Source: Methylobacterium sp. (GTDB lineage Bacteria; Pseudomonadota; Alphaproteobacteria; Rhizobiales; Beijerinckiaceae). From it: a stretch of 64,000 nucleotides of DNA. Below are positions 29,131-39,744 of the stretch, one piece after another. A program made the position numbers and the translations under genes. The stretch lies in contig PERO01000020.1 in the NCBI GenBank assembly GCA_002928875.1, positions 248,001 through 312,000 of the forward strand, given 5' to 3'. Position 1 is the first letter of the stretch; each line of letters starts with the position of its first letter. The notes under the pieces are model-generated. The model saw nothing but the letters and a program-made list of their open reading frames with translations. It searched no databases and had not been told where the DNA came from.

Positions 29131-30471
29131 ATGGCACGCAAATATTTCGGGACCGACGGCATTCGCGGGCGCGCGAATGGCAAGATCACGCCGGAACTCG
29201 CGCTGAAGGTCGGGCAGGCGGCGGGGCTGGTCTTCAAGCGGGGCGAGCATCGGCATCGCGTGCTGATCGGCAAGGATACACGCCTCTCCGGGTACATGAT
29301 CGAGACGGCGCTCGTCGCGGGTTTCACCTCCATCGGCATGGATGTGATGCTCACCGGCCCGATCCCCACGCCGGGCATGGCAATGCTGACGCGCTCCATG
29401 CGCTGCGATATCGGCGTGATGATCTCGGCCTCGCACAATGCCTATGAGGATAACGGCATCAAGCTGTTCGGGCCGGATGGCTACAAGCTCTCGGATGTCG
29501 TGGAACTCGCGATCGAAGACCTGCTCGAGACCGATCTCGCGAGCCGGCTCGCGGGCTCGGGGCAGATCGGTCGGGCCCGCCGCATCGACGACGCGCAGGC
29601 GCGCTACATCGAATTTGCCAAGCGCACCCTGCCGCGCAACCTCGAACTCGACGGCCTGCGCGTGGTGATCGACTGCGCGAATGGCGCCGGCTACAAGGTG
29701 GCGCCGCAGGCGCTCTGGGAACTCGGCGCGGAAGTCATCCCCATGGGGGTGGAGCCCGACGGCTTCAACATCAATCGCGATCTCGGTTCCACCGCGCCGC
29801 ACGCGCTGCAGCAGAAGGTGCGGGAGATGCGCGCCGATATCGGCATCGCGCTCGACGGCGACGCGGATCGGGTGATCCTCGTCGACGAAAAGGGCCAGGT
29901 GGTGGATGGCGACCAGCTGATGGCGGTCATCACCGAGAGCTGGCATCAGGATGGCCGGCTCACGAAGCCTGGGCTTGTCGCCACGATCATGTCCAATCTC
30001 GGGCTCGAGCGGCATCTCGAAGGCCTGGGCCTCAGCCTCGCGCGCACAGCGGTGGGGGATCGCTACGTTCTCGAACACATGCGCGAGCACGGCTTCAACG
30101 TGGGCGGCGAGCAATCCGGCCACATCATCCTCTCCGATTACTCGACGACCGGCGACGGGCTCATCGCGGCCCTGCAGGTTCTGGCCGTCGTGCAGAAGGA
30201 AGGCCGGCCGGTGAGCGAGATCTGCCGGCGCTTCGAGCCGCTGCCGCAGATCCTGAAGAACGTGAAGACCGCCGGCGGCCAGCCCCTGAAGGATGAAGGC
30301 GTCTCTGCCGCGATCGAGAAGATCCGCGCGAGCCTCGGCAAGGGCGGACGCCTCGTCATCCGGCCCTCCGGCACAGAGCCGGTGATCCGCGTGATGGCCG
30401 AGGGCGACGACCGCGACCTCGTGGCGCGGGTCGTGGACGATGTCTGCGCGGTGATCGCCAAGGCCGCGTAA
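29131..30471 (+). CDS. glmM: Phosphoglucosamine mutase
   Basis: The 446-residue protein starts [17 protein letters not shown]; the catalytic serine is Ser101 in [16 protein letters not shown]; the metal loop DGDADRVI and the sugar-binding [11 protein letters not shown] follow. It converts glucosamine-6-P to glucosamine-1-P for UDP-GlcNAc synthesis. The ATG at 29131 is preferred over a 19-codon longer start. The ftsH-glmM order is common. Confidence 0.95.
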   Translation: MARKYFGTDGIRGRANGKITPELALKVGQAAGLVFKRGEHRHRVLIGKDTRLSGYMIETALVAGFTSIGMDVMLTGPIPTPGMAMLTRSMRCDIGVMISASHNAYEDNGIKLFGPDGYKLSDVVELAIEDLLETDLASRLAGSGQIGRARRIDDAQARYIEFAKRTLPRNLELDGLRVVIDCANGAGYKVAPQALWELGAEVIPMGVEPDGFNINRDLGSTAPHALQQKVREMRADIGIALDGDADRVILVDEKGQVVDGDQLMAVITESWHQDGRLTKPGLVATIMSNLGLERHLEGLGLSLARTAVGDRYVLEHMREHGFNVGGEQSGHIILSDYSTTGDGLIAALQVLAVVQKEGRPVSEICRRFEPLPQILKNVKTAGGQPLKDEGVSAAIEKIRASLGKGGRLVIRPSGTEPVIRVMAEGDDRDLVARVVDDVCAVIAKAA

Positions 30472-30581
30472 GGCCGCGTTTTTCCCCGTTTTTCGGCAGG
30501 GATGGACAGTCCGGGCCCCGGGGCCTCGCCCCGCTTCCGGCCCTGCGCGCGTTTCATCGGCGTTAGCGTTAATTCTTAGGC

Positions 30582-30596
30582 TTAATCGCCCCTTAA
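30582..30596. promoter_or_regulatory. Candidate CtrA-binding site upstream of the outer-membrane protein gene
   Basis: TTAA, seven bases (TCGCCCC), TTAACC: an exact full CtrA box, about 90 bp before the start codon. Another TTAA lies 9 bp upstream (30569-30572). Control of the downstream gene by CtrA is inferred. Confidence 0.5.
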
Positions 30597-30682
30597 CCAG
30601 TGTCCGGCACTCTTTCCTCGTCTGATTCCCGTGGCCACGCCTGTGCGCGTTGCGTGGCGGATCGAAAACGAAGGAAAAACCC

Positions 30683-31492
30683 ATGCTGCGCCTCATGAAG
30701 ACGCTTCGCCTGGCAGGGCTCGCCGCCGCGCTTTGCGGTGGTTCGGCTTTCGCGGCCGACATCATCCACGCGCCGCCGCCTCCGCTCGTGGCCGCGCCGG
30801 CCCCGCTGGAAGTCGGCAGCGGATTCTATCTGCGTGGGGATGTCGGCATCGGCATCCACGATTATGCGACCCTCGACACGGTGCCGCCGCTTGCGGGCCT
30901 GCGCACCTTGAACAGCAGCGTCGACAGCGCCGTCTTCGTCGGCGGCGGCGTCGGCTACCAGTTCAACAGCTTCCTGCGCGCAGATCTCACGGGCGAATAC
31001 CGCTTCGATGCAAGCCATCGCCATGTCGATGTGTTTCCCGGCGGTTCGAACCTGATCACCGGCAAGGTCGGTGGCTTCGTCGGCCTCGCCAACGTCTATG
31101 TCGATCTCGGCACCTGGCACCGCATCACGCCGTTCATCGGCGGCGGTGTCGGCTTTTCGGCGCTGAGCATGGGCCGGACTGCGGATTATCAGCTGGGCGC
31201 CGGCGGTGCGCTGGGCGGCACGGGGCCGTCGCGCTCCCAGACCAATTTCGCCTGGGCGATCCATGCCGGCCTTGGCTATGACCTGACGAGCAACCTCAAG
31301 GCCGAAGTCGCCTATCGCTACCTCAACCTCGGCACGGTCGAAGGCGGCACCGTCACCTGCTTCGTCGCCTGTACGCCCTTCCGCGTCCGGCTGAAGGATC
31401 TCCAGAGCCACGACATCAAGGTGGGCCTGCGCTACGTGTTCGCGGATTCGCCTGCGGCCTATGTGCCGGGCCCGCTGATCCGCAAATACTGA
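30683..31492 (+). CDS. Outer-membrane beta-barrel protein (Omp25/31-like)
   Basis: The 269-residue protein has a signal peptide ending at GGSAFAAD and an eight-stranded barrel pattern (GFYLRGDVGIGIHDY, VFVGGGVGYQFNSFLRADLT, GFVGLANVYVDLGTW, ITPFIGGGVGFSALS, AWAIHAGLGYDLTSNLKAEV), as in Rhizobiales Omp25/31-type surface antigens. The last part (VRLKDLQSHDIKVGLRYVF) is the final strand, although the terminal residue is Tyr after a 17-residue tail. The ATG has AAGGA 8 bp upstream. A terminator follows. Confidence 0.82.
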   Translation: MLRLMKTLRLAGLAAALCGGSAFAADIIHAPPPPLVAAPAPLEVGSGFYLRGDVGIGIHDYATLDTVPPLAGLRTLNSSVDSAVFVGGGVGYQFNSFLRADLTGEYRFDASHRHVDVFPGGSNLITGKVGGFVGLANVYVDLGTWHRITPFIGGGVGFSALSMGRTADYQLGAGGALGGTGPSRSQTNFAWAIHAGLGYDLTSNLKAEVAYRYLNLGTVEGGTVTCFVACTPFRVRLKDLQSHDIKVGLRYVFADSPAAYVPGPLIRKY

Positions 31493-31520
31493 GCCAAGGC
31501 CAACGCACGTTAACACCCTG

Positions 31521-31547
31521 AAGGCGCGGCGAAATCCGCGCCTTTTT
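31521..31547 (+). terminator. Rho-independent terminator after the outer-membrane protein gene
   Basis: A 9-bp stem (AAGGCGCGG with CCGCGCCTT, loop of 6 nt) is followed by T5. Confidence 0.88.
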
Positions 31548-31690
31548 GCTTGAGACGAACCCGGCCTGCGCGGAAGATTTTCCTCTTTTTGCACCGGGCC
31601 GTTGCATTTCCCCCTCAACAGGCGTACCGACGACCCGGGTCATCTTCCCCCAACGGAAGACACCCATCTGCAAGGATGGAGACATTGCTG

Positions 31691-32869
31691 ATGACGAAGA
31701 CTGCGCCCGCCGCAACGGTGCCCGCAAATCTGCCCCGCGTTGCGAATTTTTCTTCCGGTCCCTGCGCCAAGCGCCCCGGTTGGTCCCTCAAAGCCCTCAC
31801 CGACGCCCCGCTTGGCCGCTCGCACCGCGCGAAGATCGGCAAGGACAAGCTGAAGCTCGCGATCGAACTCACCCGCGAGGTGCTGAAGGTTCCGGCCGAT
31901 TACAAGATCGGCATCGTGCCGGCTTCCGATACCGGCGCAGTCGAAATGGCGATGTGGTCGATGCTGGGCGCCCGCCCCGTGACCCTGCTCGCCTGGGAAT
32001 CCTTCGGCGAAGGCTGGGTGACCGATGCGGTGAAGCAGCTGAAGCTTGCCGATGCCGAGGTCGTCACCGCCGGCTATGGCGAGATTCCGAACCTCAAGAA
32101 GATTGACACCAAGACGCGCGACATCGTCTTCACCTGGAACGGCACGACCTCGGGCGTGCGCGTCCCGGATGCCGAGTGGATCGCGGCGGACCGCGAGGGC
32201 ATCACGATCTGCGATGCCACCTCCGCCGCCTTCGCGCAGGATCTCGACTGGCCGAAGCTCGATGTCACCACCTTCTCCTGGCAGAAGGTGCTGGGCGGCG
32301 AGGCCGCGCATGGCATGCTGATCCTCTCGCCGCGCGCGGTCCAGCGCCTCGAGAGCTACAAGCCGGCCTGGCCGCTGCCGAAAATCTTCCGCCTCACCTC
32401 GAACGGCAAGCTGATCGCCGGCATCTTCGAGGGCGAGACTATCAACACCCCCTCCATGCTCTGCGTCGAGGATTACATCGACGCCCTCCACTGGGCGAAG
32501 AAGGTGGGCGGCCTCGACGGCCTGATGAAGCGCGCAAACGCCAATGCCCGCGTGATCGCGAATTTCGTGAAGGCCAATGACTGGATCGATTTCCTCGCGA
32601 CCAAGCCCAAGACCCGTTCGAACACCTCCGTCTGCCTGAAGTTCACGCATCCGAAGGTGACGGCGCTCTCGGCCGACCAGCAGGCGGCCTTCGCCAAGAA
32701 TGTCGTCGGCATCATCGAGAAGGCCGGCGCCGGCCTCGATCTCGGGGCGTATCGCGATGCGCCTCCGGGCCTGCGGATCTGGTGCGGCGCGACCGTGCAG
32801 GCGCGCGACGTGAAGGCGCTGATGCCCTGGATCGAATACGCCTTCGCAACCGAACTCGCGAAGCTCTGA
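31691..32869 (+). CDS. serC: Phosphoserine transaminase
   Basis: The 392-residue protein has [13 protein letters not shown] near the N-terminus and the PLP lysine in [14 protein letters not shown] (K199), in the alphaproteobacterial SerC form. It converts 3-phosphohydroxypyruvate to phosphoserine. The ATG at 31691 has GGAG 9 bp upstream; an in-frame ATG at 31676 is possible. serA follows, giving two consecutive serine-synthesis steps. Confidence 0.94.
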   Translation: MTKTAPAATVPANLPRVANFSSGPCAKRPGWSLKALTDAPLGRSHRAKIGKDKLKLAIELTREVLKVPADYKIGIVPASDTGAVEMAMWSMLGARPVTLLAWESFGEGWVTDAVKQLKLADAEVVTAGYGEIPNLKKIDTKTRDIVFTWNGTTSGVRVPDAEWIAADREGITICDATSAAFAQDLDWPKLDVTTFSWQKVLGGEAAHGMLILSPRAVQRLESYKPAWPLPKIFRLTSNGKLIAGIFEGETINTPSMLCVEDYIDALHWAKKVGGLDGLMKRANANARVIANFVKANDWIDFLATKPKTRSNTSVCLKFTHPKVTALSADQQAAFAKNVVGIIEKAGAGLDLGAYRDAPPGLRIWCGATVQARDVKALMPWIEYAFATELAKL

Positions 32870-32877
32870 GGCACCAT

Positions 32878-32986
32878 TGTCATTCCCGGCGCGCCGAAAA
32901 GGCGCGGACGGGAATCCATTCCTGCCCGAACCCACCCATTTTTCATTTGGATTCCCGCTCGCGGCTGTGCCGCGTCGGGAATGACA
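32878..32986. repeat. Palindromic repeat unit of two hairpins between serC and serA
   Basis: The 109-bp element is bounded by inverted ends (TGTCATTCCCG at 32878-32888, CGGGAATGACA at 32976-32986) with a second inverted pair inside (GGGAATCCA at 32910-32918, TGGATTCCC at 32948-32956). Each half folds into its own ~37-nt hairpin. This is the form of a dispersed intergenic palindromic element. It lies 16 bp before the serA start. Confidence 0.75.
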
Positions 32987-33001
32987 CCTCGAGGTGATCC
33001 C

Positions 33002-34591
33002 ATGACCAAACCCCGCGTTCTGATTTCCGACGCCCTCTCCCCCGCTGCCGTGCAGATCTTCAAGGATCGCGGCATCGACGTGACCTTCGATGCCAATCTC
33101 GGCAAGGATAAGGACAAGCTCGCCGCCGTGATCGGCGATTACGACGGCCTCGCCATCCGCTCTGCCTCGAAGGCCACGGCGAAGCTGCTCGAAAGCGCGA
33201 CGAACCTGAAGGTGATCGGCCGCGCCGGCATCGGCGTCGACAATGTCGACATCCCCGCCGCCACCGCGCGCGGCATCATCGTGATGAACACGCCCTTCGG
33301 CAATTCCATCACCACCGCCGAGCACGCCATCGCGCTGATGTTCGCGCTCGCCCGCCAGATCCCCTCGGCCGATGTCTCGACGCAAGCCGGCAAGTGGGAA
33401 AAGAACCGCTTCATGGGCGTGGAGCTGGAAGCCAAGACCCTCGGCCTCATCGGCGCGGGCAATATCGGCTCCATCGTCGCCCGCAAGGCGGTGGGCATCG
33501 GCATGAAGGTTATCGCCTATGATCCCTACCTCACGCCCGAGCGCGCGGTCGCCATGGGCGTGGAGAAGGTGGAACTCGACGCGCTGCTCGGCCGCGCGGA
33601 TTTCATCACGCTGCACGTGCCGATGACCGAGCAGACGAAGAACATCCTCTCGCGCGAAGCGCTGGCGAAGACGAAGAAGGGCGTGCGCATCATCAACTGC
33701 GCGCGCGGCGGGCTTGTCGACGAGGAAGCGCTCGCCGAGGCGATCAAGTCCGGCCATGTCGCGGGCGCGGCCTTCGACGTGTTCTCGGTCGAGCCGGCGG
33801 AAGCGAACCCGCTTTTCGGCCTCGAGAACGTGATCTGCACGCCGCATCTCGGCGCCTCGACCTCCGAGGCGCAGGAGAACGTGGCCCTGCAGGTGGCCGA
33901 GCAGATGTCGGATTACCTGCTGACCGGCGCCATCACCAACGCGGTGAACTTCCCCTCGATCACGGCGGAAGACGCGCCGAAGCTGAAGCCGCTGGTGGCG
34001 CTCGGCGAGAAGCTCGGCTCCTTCATCGGGCAACTCACGGAAGCGCATATCAAGGGCATCCGCATCGCCTACGAGGGCAAGGTGGGCGAACTCAACACCC
34101 GGCCCATCACGGCCGCGGCCGTGGCGGGCGTGCTGCGTCCCTTCATGCCGGGCATCAACATGGTCAACGCGCAGGCGATCGCGAAGGACAAGGGCATCGC
34201 GGTGGAAGCCATCACCCGCGACGCGCCGGAGAACCTCGAAAGCCGCGTGAAGATCTATGTCGAGGCGGAGGACACCACCCGCCATGCCGCCGGCACCGTG
34301 CTCTCGGACGGCCTGCCGCGTATCGTCGAGATCCGCGACATCAAGATGGATGCGGAATTCGCCCCCCACATGCTCTACGTGCGCAACGACGACAAGCCGG
34401 GCTTCATCGGCCGTTTCGGCTCGCTGCTCGGCGAGAAGGGCATCAACATCGCGACCTTCAATCTCGGACGCGACAAGCCGGGCGGTGACGCGATCTGCTT
34501 CGTCGCGGTGGACGATGCCATCTCGGATGATGTGCTCGCGGCGATCAAGGCCATCCCGCATGTGAAGCGGGCGAACCGGCTGAAGTTCTGA
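33002..34591 (+). CDS. serA: D-3-phosphoglycerate dehydrogenase
   Basis: The 529-residue protein has the D-hydroxyacid dehydrogenase NAD fold (LGLIGAGNIGSIVARKA), catalytic Arg in INCARGGLVDEEAL, catalytic His in TPHLGASTSEAQENVA, an intervening domain and a C-terminal ACT domain (LYVRNDDKPGFIGRFGSLLG). It catalyses the first step of serine synthesis. GAGGTG lies 5 bp before the ATG, right after the palindromic repeat. Confidence 0.96.
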   Translation: MTKPRVLISDALSPAAVQIFKDRGIDVTFDANLGKDKDKLAAVIGDYDGLAIRSASKATAKLLESATNLKVIGRAGIGVDNVDIPAATARGIIVMNTPFGNSITTAEHAIALMFALARQIPSADVSTQAGKWEKNRFMGVELEAKTLGLIGAGNIGSIVARKAVGIGMKVIAYDPYLTPERAVAMGVEKVELDALLGRADFITLHVPMTEQTKNILSREALAKTKKGVRIINCARGGLVDEEALAEAIKSGHVAGAAFDVFSVEPAEANPLFGLENVICTPHLGASTSEAQENVALQVAEQMSDYLLTGAITNAVNFPSITAEDAPKLKPLVALGEKLGSFIGQLTEAHIKGIRIAYEGKVGELNTRPITAAAVAGVLRPFMPGINMVNAQAIAKDKGIAVEAITRDAPENLESRVKIYVEAEDTTRHAAGTVLSDGLPRIVEIRDIKMDAEFAPHMLYVRNDDKPGFIGRFGSLLGEKGINIATFNLGRDKPGGDAICFVAVDDAISDDVLAAIKAIPHVKRANRLKF

Positions 34592-34614
34592 TCCGGCTCG
34601 ACCATCCCGCAGCG

Positions 34615-34640
34615 AAGGCGGCCCGCAAGGCCGCCTTTTT
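34615..34640. terminator. Bidirectional terminator between serA and the EamA gene
   Basis: A 7-bp GC stem (GGCGGCC with GGCCGCC, loop CGCAA) is flanked by AA and T5. It ends serA; the convergent EamA stop codon starts in its T-run, so on the minus strand it would act after that gene. Confidence 0.85.
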
Positions 34641-35542
34641 CATGCCCGCTTCGCCCGTTCGGCGATGGCGATGCCGCCCAGCACCAGCACGAGCGCCATG
34701 GCATGGTGCCAGCCGAAGGGCTCGCCAAGAAAGAGCACCGCGAGACCGGCCCCGATCACCGGCACGAGATTGGCGAAAATGCCGGCCCGGCCGGGACCGA
34801 TCAGTTCAACGCCGCGCATGAAGAAGATCTGCGAGAGGAAACTCGGGAAAATCGCGACGAAACCGAGCACCAGCCAGCCCTGGAAGGTCGGCAATTGCGC
34901 CCGGCCCAGCGCGATCTCGGCCAGCAGGAAGGGAATCGAGGCGATGCCGGCGACGATCGCCAGCGCGGCAAAGAACACCGGCCCGCTCATCGCCGGGCGA
35001 TCCTTCAGCTTCACGGTGTAGCCCGCATAGAAGGCGCAGGCGACAATCATCAGGATGTCACCGATGTTGAACTGCAATTCGCGCAGGCGCTCGGGATGCC
35101 CGTTGGTGGCAACCAGCACGACGCCGAGCACGGTGATCGCCACGCCGACGATCTGCACTCCGCGCACGGGGGTGCGATAGAGCAGGAAGGCGCCGAGCAG
35201 CACGCAGATCGGGATCGCACCCTGCAGCAGCGACATGTTCACGGCCGTGGTGAATTGCGCGGCCTGATACATGATGACGTTGAAGACCGTGTAGCCCAGC
35301 GTGCCCATCAGGATCATGAAGCGCGGATGGCGCTTCAGCGCGCCAAGGCCCTCCTTCACATCCGCCCGGTAGAAGGTGACGAGCAGGATCGCGACCCCGA
35401 GCCAGCGCCCGGCCGTCAGCACCATGGGCGAGATCTGGCCGACCGAGAAACGCGCGACCACCGCATGCGCGCCCCAGAAGAACATGGTCAGGCCAAGCAT
35501 CACATAGGCATTGGCATAGAGCGCGCGGAAAGCGTTGGGCAT
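34640..35542 (-). CDS. EamA/DMT family transporter
   Basis: The 300-residue protein has ten predicted helices in two EamA repeats (ANAYVMLGLTMFFWGAHAVV and LVLGFVAIFPSFLSQIFFMRG), ending in a basic tail. The family exports metabolites such as amino acids. The ATG at 35542 gives the usual N-terminus MPNAFRALYANAYVM; a start at 35629 would overlap the divergent gene. The substrate is unknown. Confidence 0.85.
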   Translation of the reverse strand: MPNAFRALYANAYVMLGLTMFFWGAHAVVARFSVGQISPMVLTAGRWLGVAILLVTFYRADVKEGLGALKRHPRFMILMGTLGYTVFNVIMYQAAQFTTAVNMSLLQGAIPICVLLGAFLLYRTPVRGVQIVGVAITVLGVVLVATNGHPERLRELQFNIGDILMIVACAFYAGYTVKLKDRPAMSGPVFFAALAIVAGIASIPFLLAEIALGRAQLPTFQGWLVLGFVAIFPSFLSQIFFMRGVELIGPGRAGIFANLVPVIGAGLAVLFLGEPFGWHHAMALVLVLGGIAIAERAKRA

Positions 35543-35627
35543 TGTGTCGATCGGGGATTGCAGAGCGGGGCCAAAGCGGGAAAAGTGGATACGTATCGGC
35601 TTATCGCTTCTTTCGAAAGGCACATTC

Positions 35628-36485
35628 ATGTCGCTCCGCTTCCTTGTGATGGAGGGCAGCCCCGCACCGGCCCGTGAACGCTATCTCGAAGCGATGGGCC
35701 GCACGCCCGCGCAGCATTATGGCGACGTGCTGGTGCAGGCCGCGGGCGGCGGCAGTTTCGACATCGTCTGCGCCGCGGATGCCGGCGCGTCCCTGCCGGA
35801 TGGTGCCGTGCTAGGGGATTACAACGGCGTCGTGATCACCGGTTCGCCCCTGCATCTCTGGAAGCGCGAACCGGAATCGCTGCGGCAGGTGGAACTCGCG
35901 CGCGAGGTGTTTCGCAGCGGCGTGCCGTTCTTCGGTTCCTGCTGGGGGTTGCAGGTGGCGGCTGTCGCGGCCGGCGGGGACGTGCAGAAGAACCCGCGCG
36001 GCCGCGAATTCGGCTTCGCCCGGCGCATCGCGCCCACGGTGGACGGCGCGCGCCACGCGCTGCTCGCCGGGCGCCCGGCTCTGTTCGATGCGCCTTGCTC
36101 GCATCTGGATGAAGTGGCCGCGCTGCCGACCGATTCGACCCTCCTCGCCTCGAACGCCGTGAGCCGCGTGCAGGCGGCGGAAATCCGCTATCAGGGCGGC
36201 ACGTTCTGGGGGGTGCAATACCACCCGGAATTCGTGCATGGCGTGCTGGCCTATATTCTCGATCAACGGTCCGGTGACCTCGTGGCGGAGGGATTTTTCG
36301 CCGATGCCGCACAAAGCGCGGCGTATTCCGCCGATCTGCGGGCGCTCGACCGCGAACCGCGCCGGGATATCTGCTGGCGGCTCGGCCTCAGTGCCGATGT
36401 GGTGGACCCCATCCAGCGCCGGACGGAGATCGGCAATTTCGTCGCCTGGTGCAAGGCCGAGGCGTCGCAGGGCCAGGCGGCCTGA
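35628..36485 (+). CDS. Class I glutamine amidotransferase-like protein
   Basis: The 285-residue protein has the GATase1 triad: nucleophile Cys105 in FFGSCWGLQVA and His199/Glu201 in VQYHPEFVHG. It resembles the stand-alone GMP-synthase-type glutaminase family. The acceptor enzyme is unknown; the C-terminal ~70 residues are extra. It is divergent from the EamA gene with 85 bp between them. Confidence 0.85.
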   Translation: MSLRFLVMEGSPAPARERYLEAMGRTPAQHYGDVLVQAAGGGSFDIVCAADAGASLPDGAVLGDYNGVVITGSPLHLWKREPESLRQVELAREVFRSGVPFFGSCWGLQVAAVAAGGDVQKNPRGREFGFARRIAPTVDGARHALLAGRPALFDAPCSHLDEVAALPTDSTLLASNAVSRVQAAEIRYQGGTFWGVQYHPEFVHGVLAYILDQRSGDLVAEGFFADAAQSAAYSADLRALDREPRRDICWRLGLSADVVDPIQRRTEIGNFVAWCKAEASQGQAA

Positions 36486-36608
36486 AAATTGGCTGCCTGA
36501 CGAATCGCCGCCTGAAAGCGCCCGCATGGCGCCACAGCTTTGCCGGGATTGGCCATTCGAGAATGCACTGCCGCAACCGGCGGTTTCCACTCTCGGGGGT
36601 TTCGTTCC

Positions 36609-38309
36609 ATGCCCAAGCTCCACCGGGCTTCGCCCTTTCCCGCCATCTTTACGCTGGGTCTTGCCGCTCCGCTGGGCATGATGGTCCCGTTCGGGTTCGT
36701 GCCGATGCCCGCCAATGCCGCGAGTTTTCCAGCGCAGTCGCGTATCGCGCAGGTCACCCTCTACCCCGATGCAGCGGTGATCACGCGCCAGGTCGCGATC
36801 GAGATCCCCGCCGGGGCGCATGAAATCCTGCTGTCCGATCTCCCGACCACGGCCGATCCCGCTTCCTTGCGCGTCGAGGGGAGCGGCAATGGCCGCCTGC
36901 TGCTGGGTGGCATCGATCTGCGAACGGGCGTCGCCCATCCGAAGGCCGATGCAGAACTCGAAGCCCGGCTCAAGGCGCGCCGCGCGGCACGCGACCGTCT
37001 CGCGGACCGCATCGAGACGTTCGAAACCCGCAAGGCGATGGTTCAGCGCCTCGCGCAGGGCGACCCGGTGCCGAAGGATGGCAAGCCGCTCGATCTCGAA
37101 AGCTGGCTCAACGCGGTGGACGCGGTCGGCAAGACCCTGCAGGGCCTGAATGACGAATTGCGCGGTTTCCGGATCGAGGAGACGGCGCTTCTCGAAGAAA
37201 TCGCGGCGCTCGAGGCAGCCATCGGCAGGCCGGACCGGCAGAACACGCGCCGCATCGCCGCCATCGCCGTGGAAGCGCCGGAAGCGTTGAAGGCGACCCT
37301 GACCATCTCCTATCGCGTCAGCGGCGCGGCCTGGCGGCCGGTCTATGATGCGCGGCTCGAGACGCGCGGCGCGAAGCCCTCGCTCGAACTCACCCGTCGC
37401 GCGCTGATCCGCCAGCAGACGGGCGAGGATTGGTCGGACGCGAAGGTGGTTCTGTCCACCCTGCGCGTGCAGCGCGGCACGGCGGTCCCGGTGCTCGGCA
37501 GCGAAAAGCTCGGCTTCCACGAACCCGCCCTGCCGCGCCCCGTGCCCATGGCTGCGGCTCCTGCGGCGGATGCCCTGGCGCATACCAATCTCGAGAAAGC
37601 GCGCCGTGCCGAACCCGGCGCGCCGGGCGAGCGCGAGGCAGCCCAGGAGCAGCAGGCCCAGCTTGCCGCGAGCCCCTTCCATGCGGAATTCAGCGTTCCG
37701 GGCACGGTGACCCTCCCCTCCGGCAACGAGGAACGCAGCCTCCGGCTCGCGGGCGACACGTTCGAGCCGAAACTTCAGCACAAGGCAGCCCCCCTGCTCG
37801 ATCCGACGGCCTTTCTCGAGGCGAGTTTCGACCTGAAGGGCGACGCACCCCTGCTGCCGGGCGAGGTGCTTCTCACGCGCGACGGCGCCTTCACCGGTCG
37901 CGCGCGGCTGGGCGCGATTGCCGGCGGCGACAAGGTCGAACTCGGGTTCGGCGCCGACGAGCGCGTGAAGATCACCCGCGTGCCGCTGCAGAAGGAAGCG
38001 CGCGATGCCGGCTTCTTCGGCTCCAGCCGCAGCGAGGAAAACCGCTTCCGCACGGACATCCGCAATCTGCACGCCTTCCCCGTCAGCCTGCAGGTACTCG
38101 ATCGCCTGCCGATCAGCGAGGACCAGGCCATCGTGATCGAACGCCTGCCGGACATGACCAGGCCGGATATCGAGAATGTCGAGGATCGGCGCGGCGTCCT
38201 CGCCTGGAACCTCACGCTCCAGCCGCAGGAAGCGAAGGCGATCGTCACGGCCTGGCGGGTGCGCTGGCCGCAGGGCAAGGTGCTCAGGCCGCAACCCCTT
38301 CCCCGCTGA
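36609..38309 (+). CDS. MuiA-family exported protein (DUF4140/DUF4139)
   Basis: The 566-residue protein has a signal peptide ending near PANAASF, a DUF4140-like N-terminal domain (IAQVTLYPDAAVITRQVAIE), a coiled coil (about 115-215) and a DUF4139 domain (LTISYRVSGAAWRPVYDARL, GEDWSDAKVVLSTLR, RNLHAFPVSLQVLDRLPISE). The family is called mucoidy inhibitor A; its activity is not known. The ATG is preceded by little ribosome-binding sequence. Confidence 0.82.
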   Translation: MPKLHRASPFPAIFTLGLAAPLGMMVPFGFVPMPANAASFPAQSRIAQVTLYPDAAVITRQVAIEIPAGAHEILLSDLPTTADPASLRVEGSGNGRLLLGGIDLRTGVAHPKADAELEARLKARRAARDRLADRIETFETRKAMVQRLAQGDPVPKDGKPLDLESWLNAVDAVGKTLQGLNDELRGFRIEETALLEEIAALEAAIGRPDRQNTRRIAAIAVEAPEALKATLTISYRVSGAAWRPVYDARLETRGAKPSLELTRRALIRQQTGEDWSDAKVVLSTLRVQRGTAVPVLGSEKLGFHEPALPRPVPMAAAPAADALAHTNLEKARRAEPGAPGEREAAQEQQAQLAASPFHAEFSVPGTVTLPSGNEERSLRLAGDTFEPKLQHKAAPLLDPTAFLEASFDLKGDAPLLPGEVLLTRDGAFTGRARLGAIAGGDKVELGFGADERVKITRVPLQKEARDAGFFGSSRSEENRFRTDIRNLHAFPVSLQVLDRLPISEDQAIVIERLPDMTRPDIENVEDRRGVLAWNLTLQPQEAKAIVTAWRVRWPQGKVLRPQPLPR

Positions 38310-38333
38310 GCGACGGCCCCTCATCCCTGTGAC

Positions 38334-38366
38334 GGAAGCCGGGGCTTTCGCCTTTACCCCGGCTTC
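38334..38366 (+). terminator. Hairpin between the MuiA-like gene and purA, possible terminator
   Basis: A 10-bp stem (GAAGCCGGGG with CCCCGGCTTC, loop about 12 nt) lies 25 bp after the MuiA-like stop. The T-tract after it is poor (TCCTTCC), so termination is uncertain. Confidence 0.4.
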
Positions 38367-38390
38367 TCCTTCCGTTATCGCCACATCTGA

Positions 38391-39731
<1,341 letters not shown>

Positions 39732-39744
39732 TTCGCAGGCGCTC

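Noticed and set aside
31640-34561. A 973-codon minus-strand frame opposite serC and serA
   Set aside because: Shadow of two clearly conserved genes; GC-biased codon position explains its openness.
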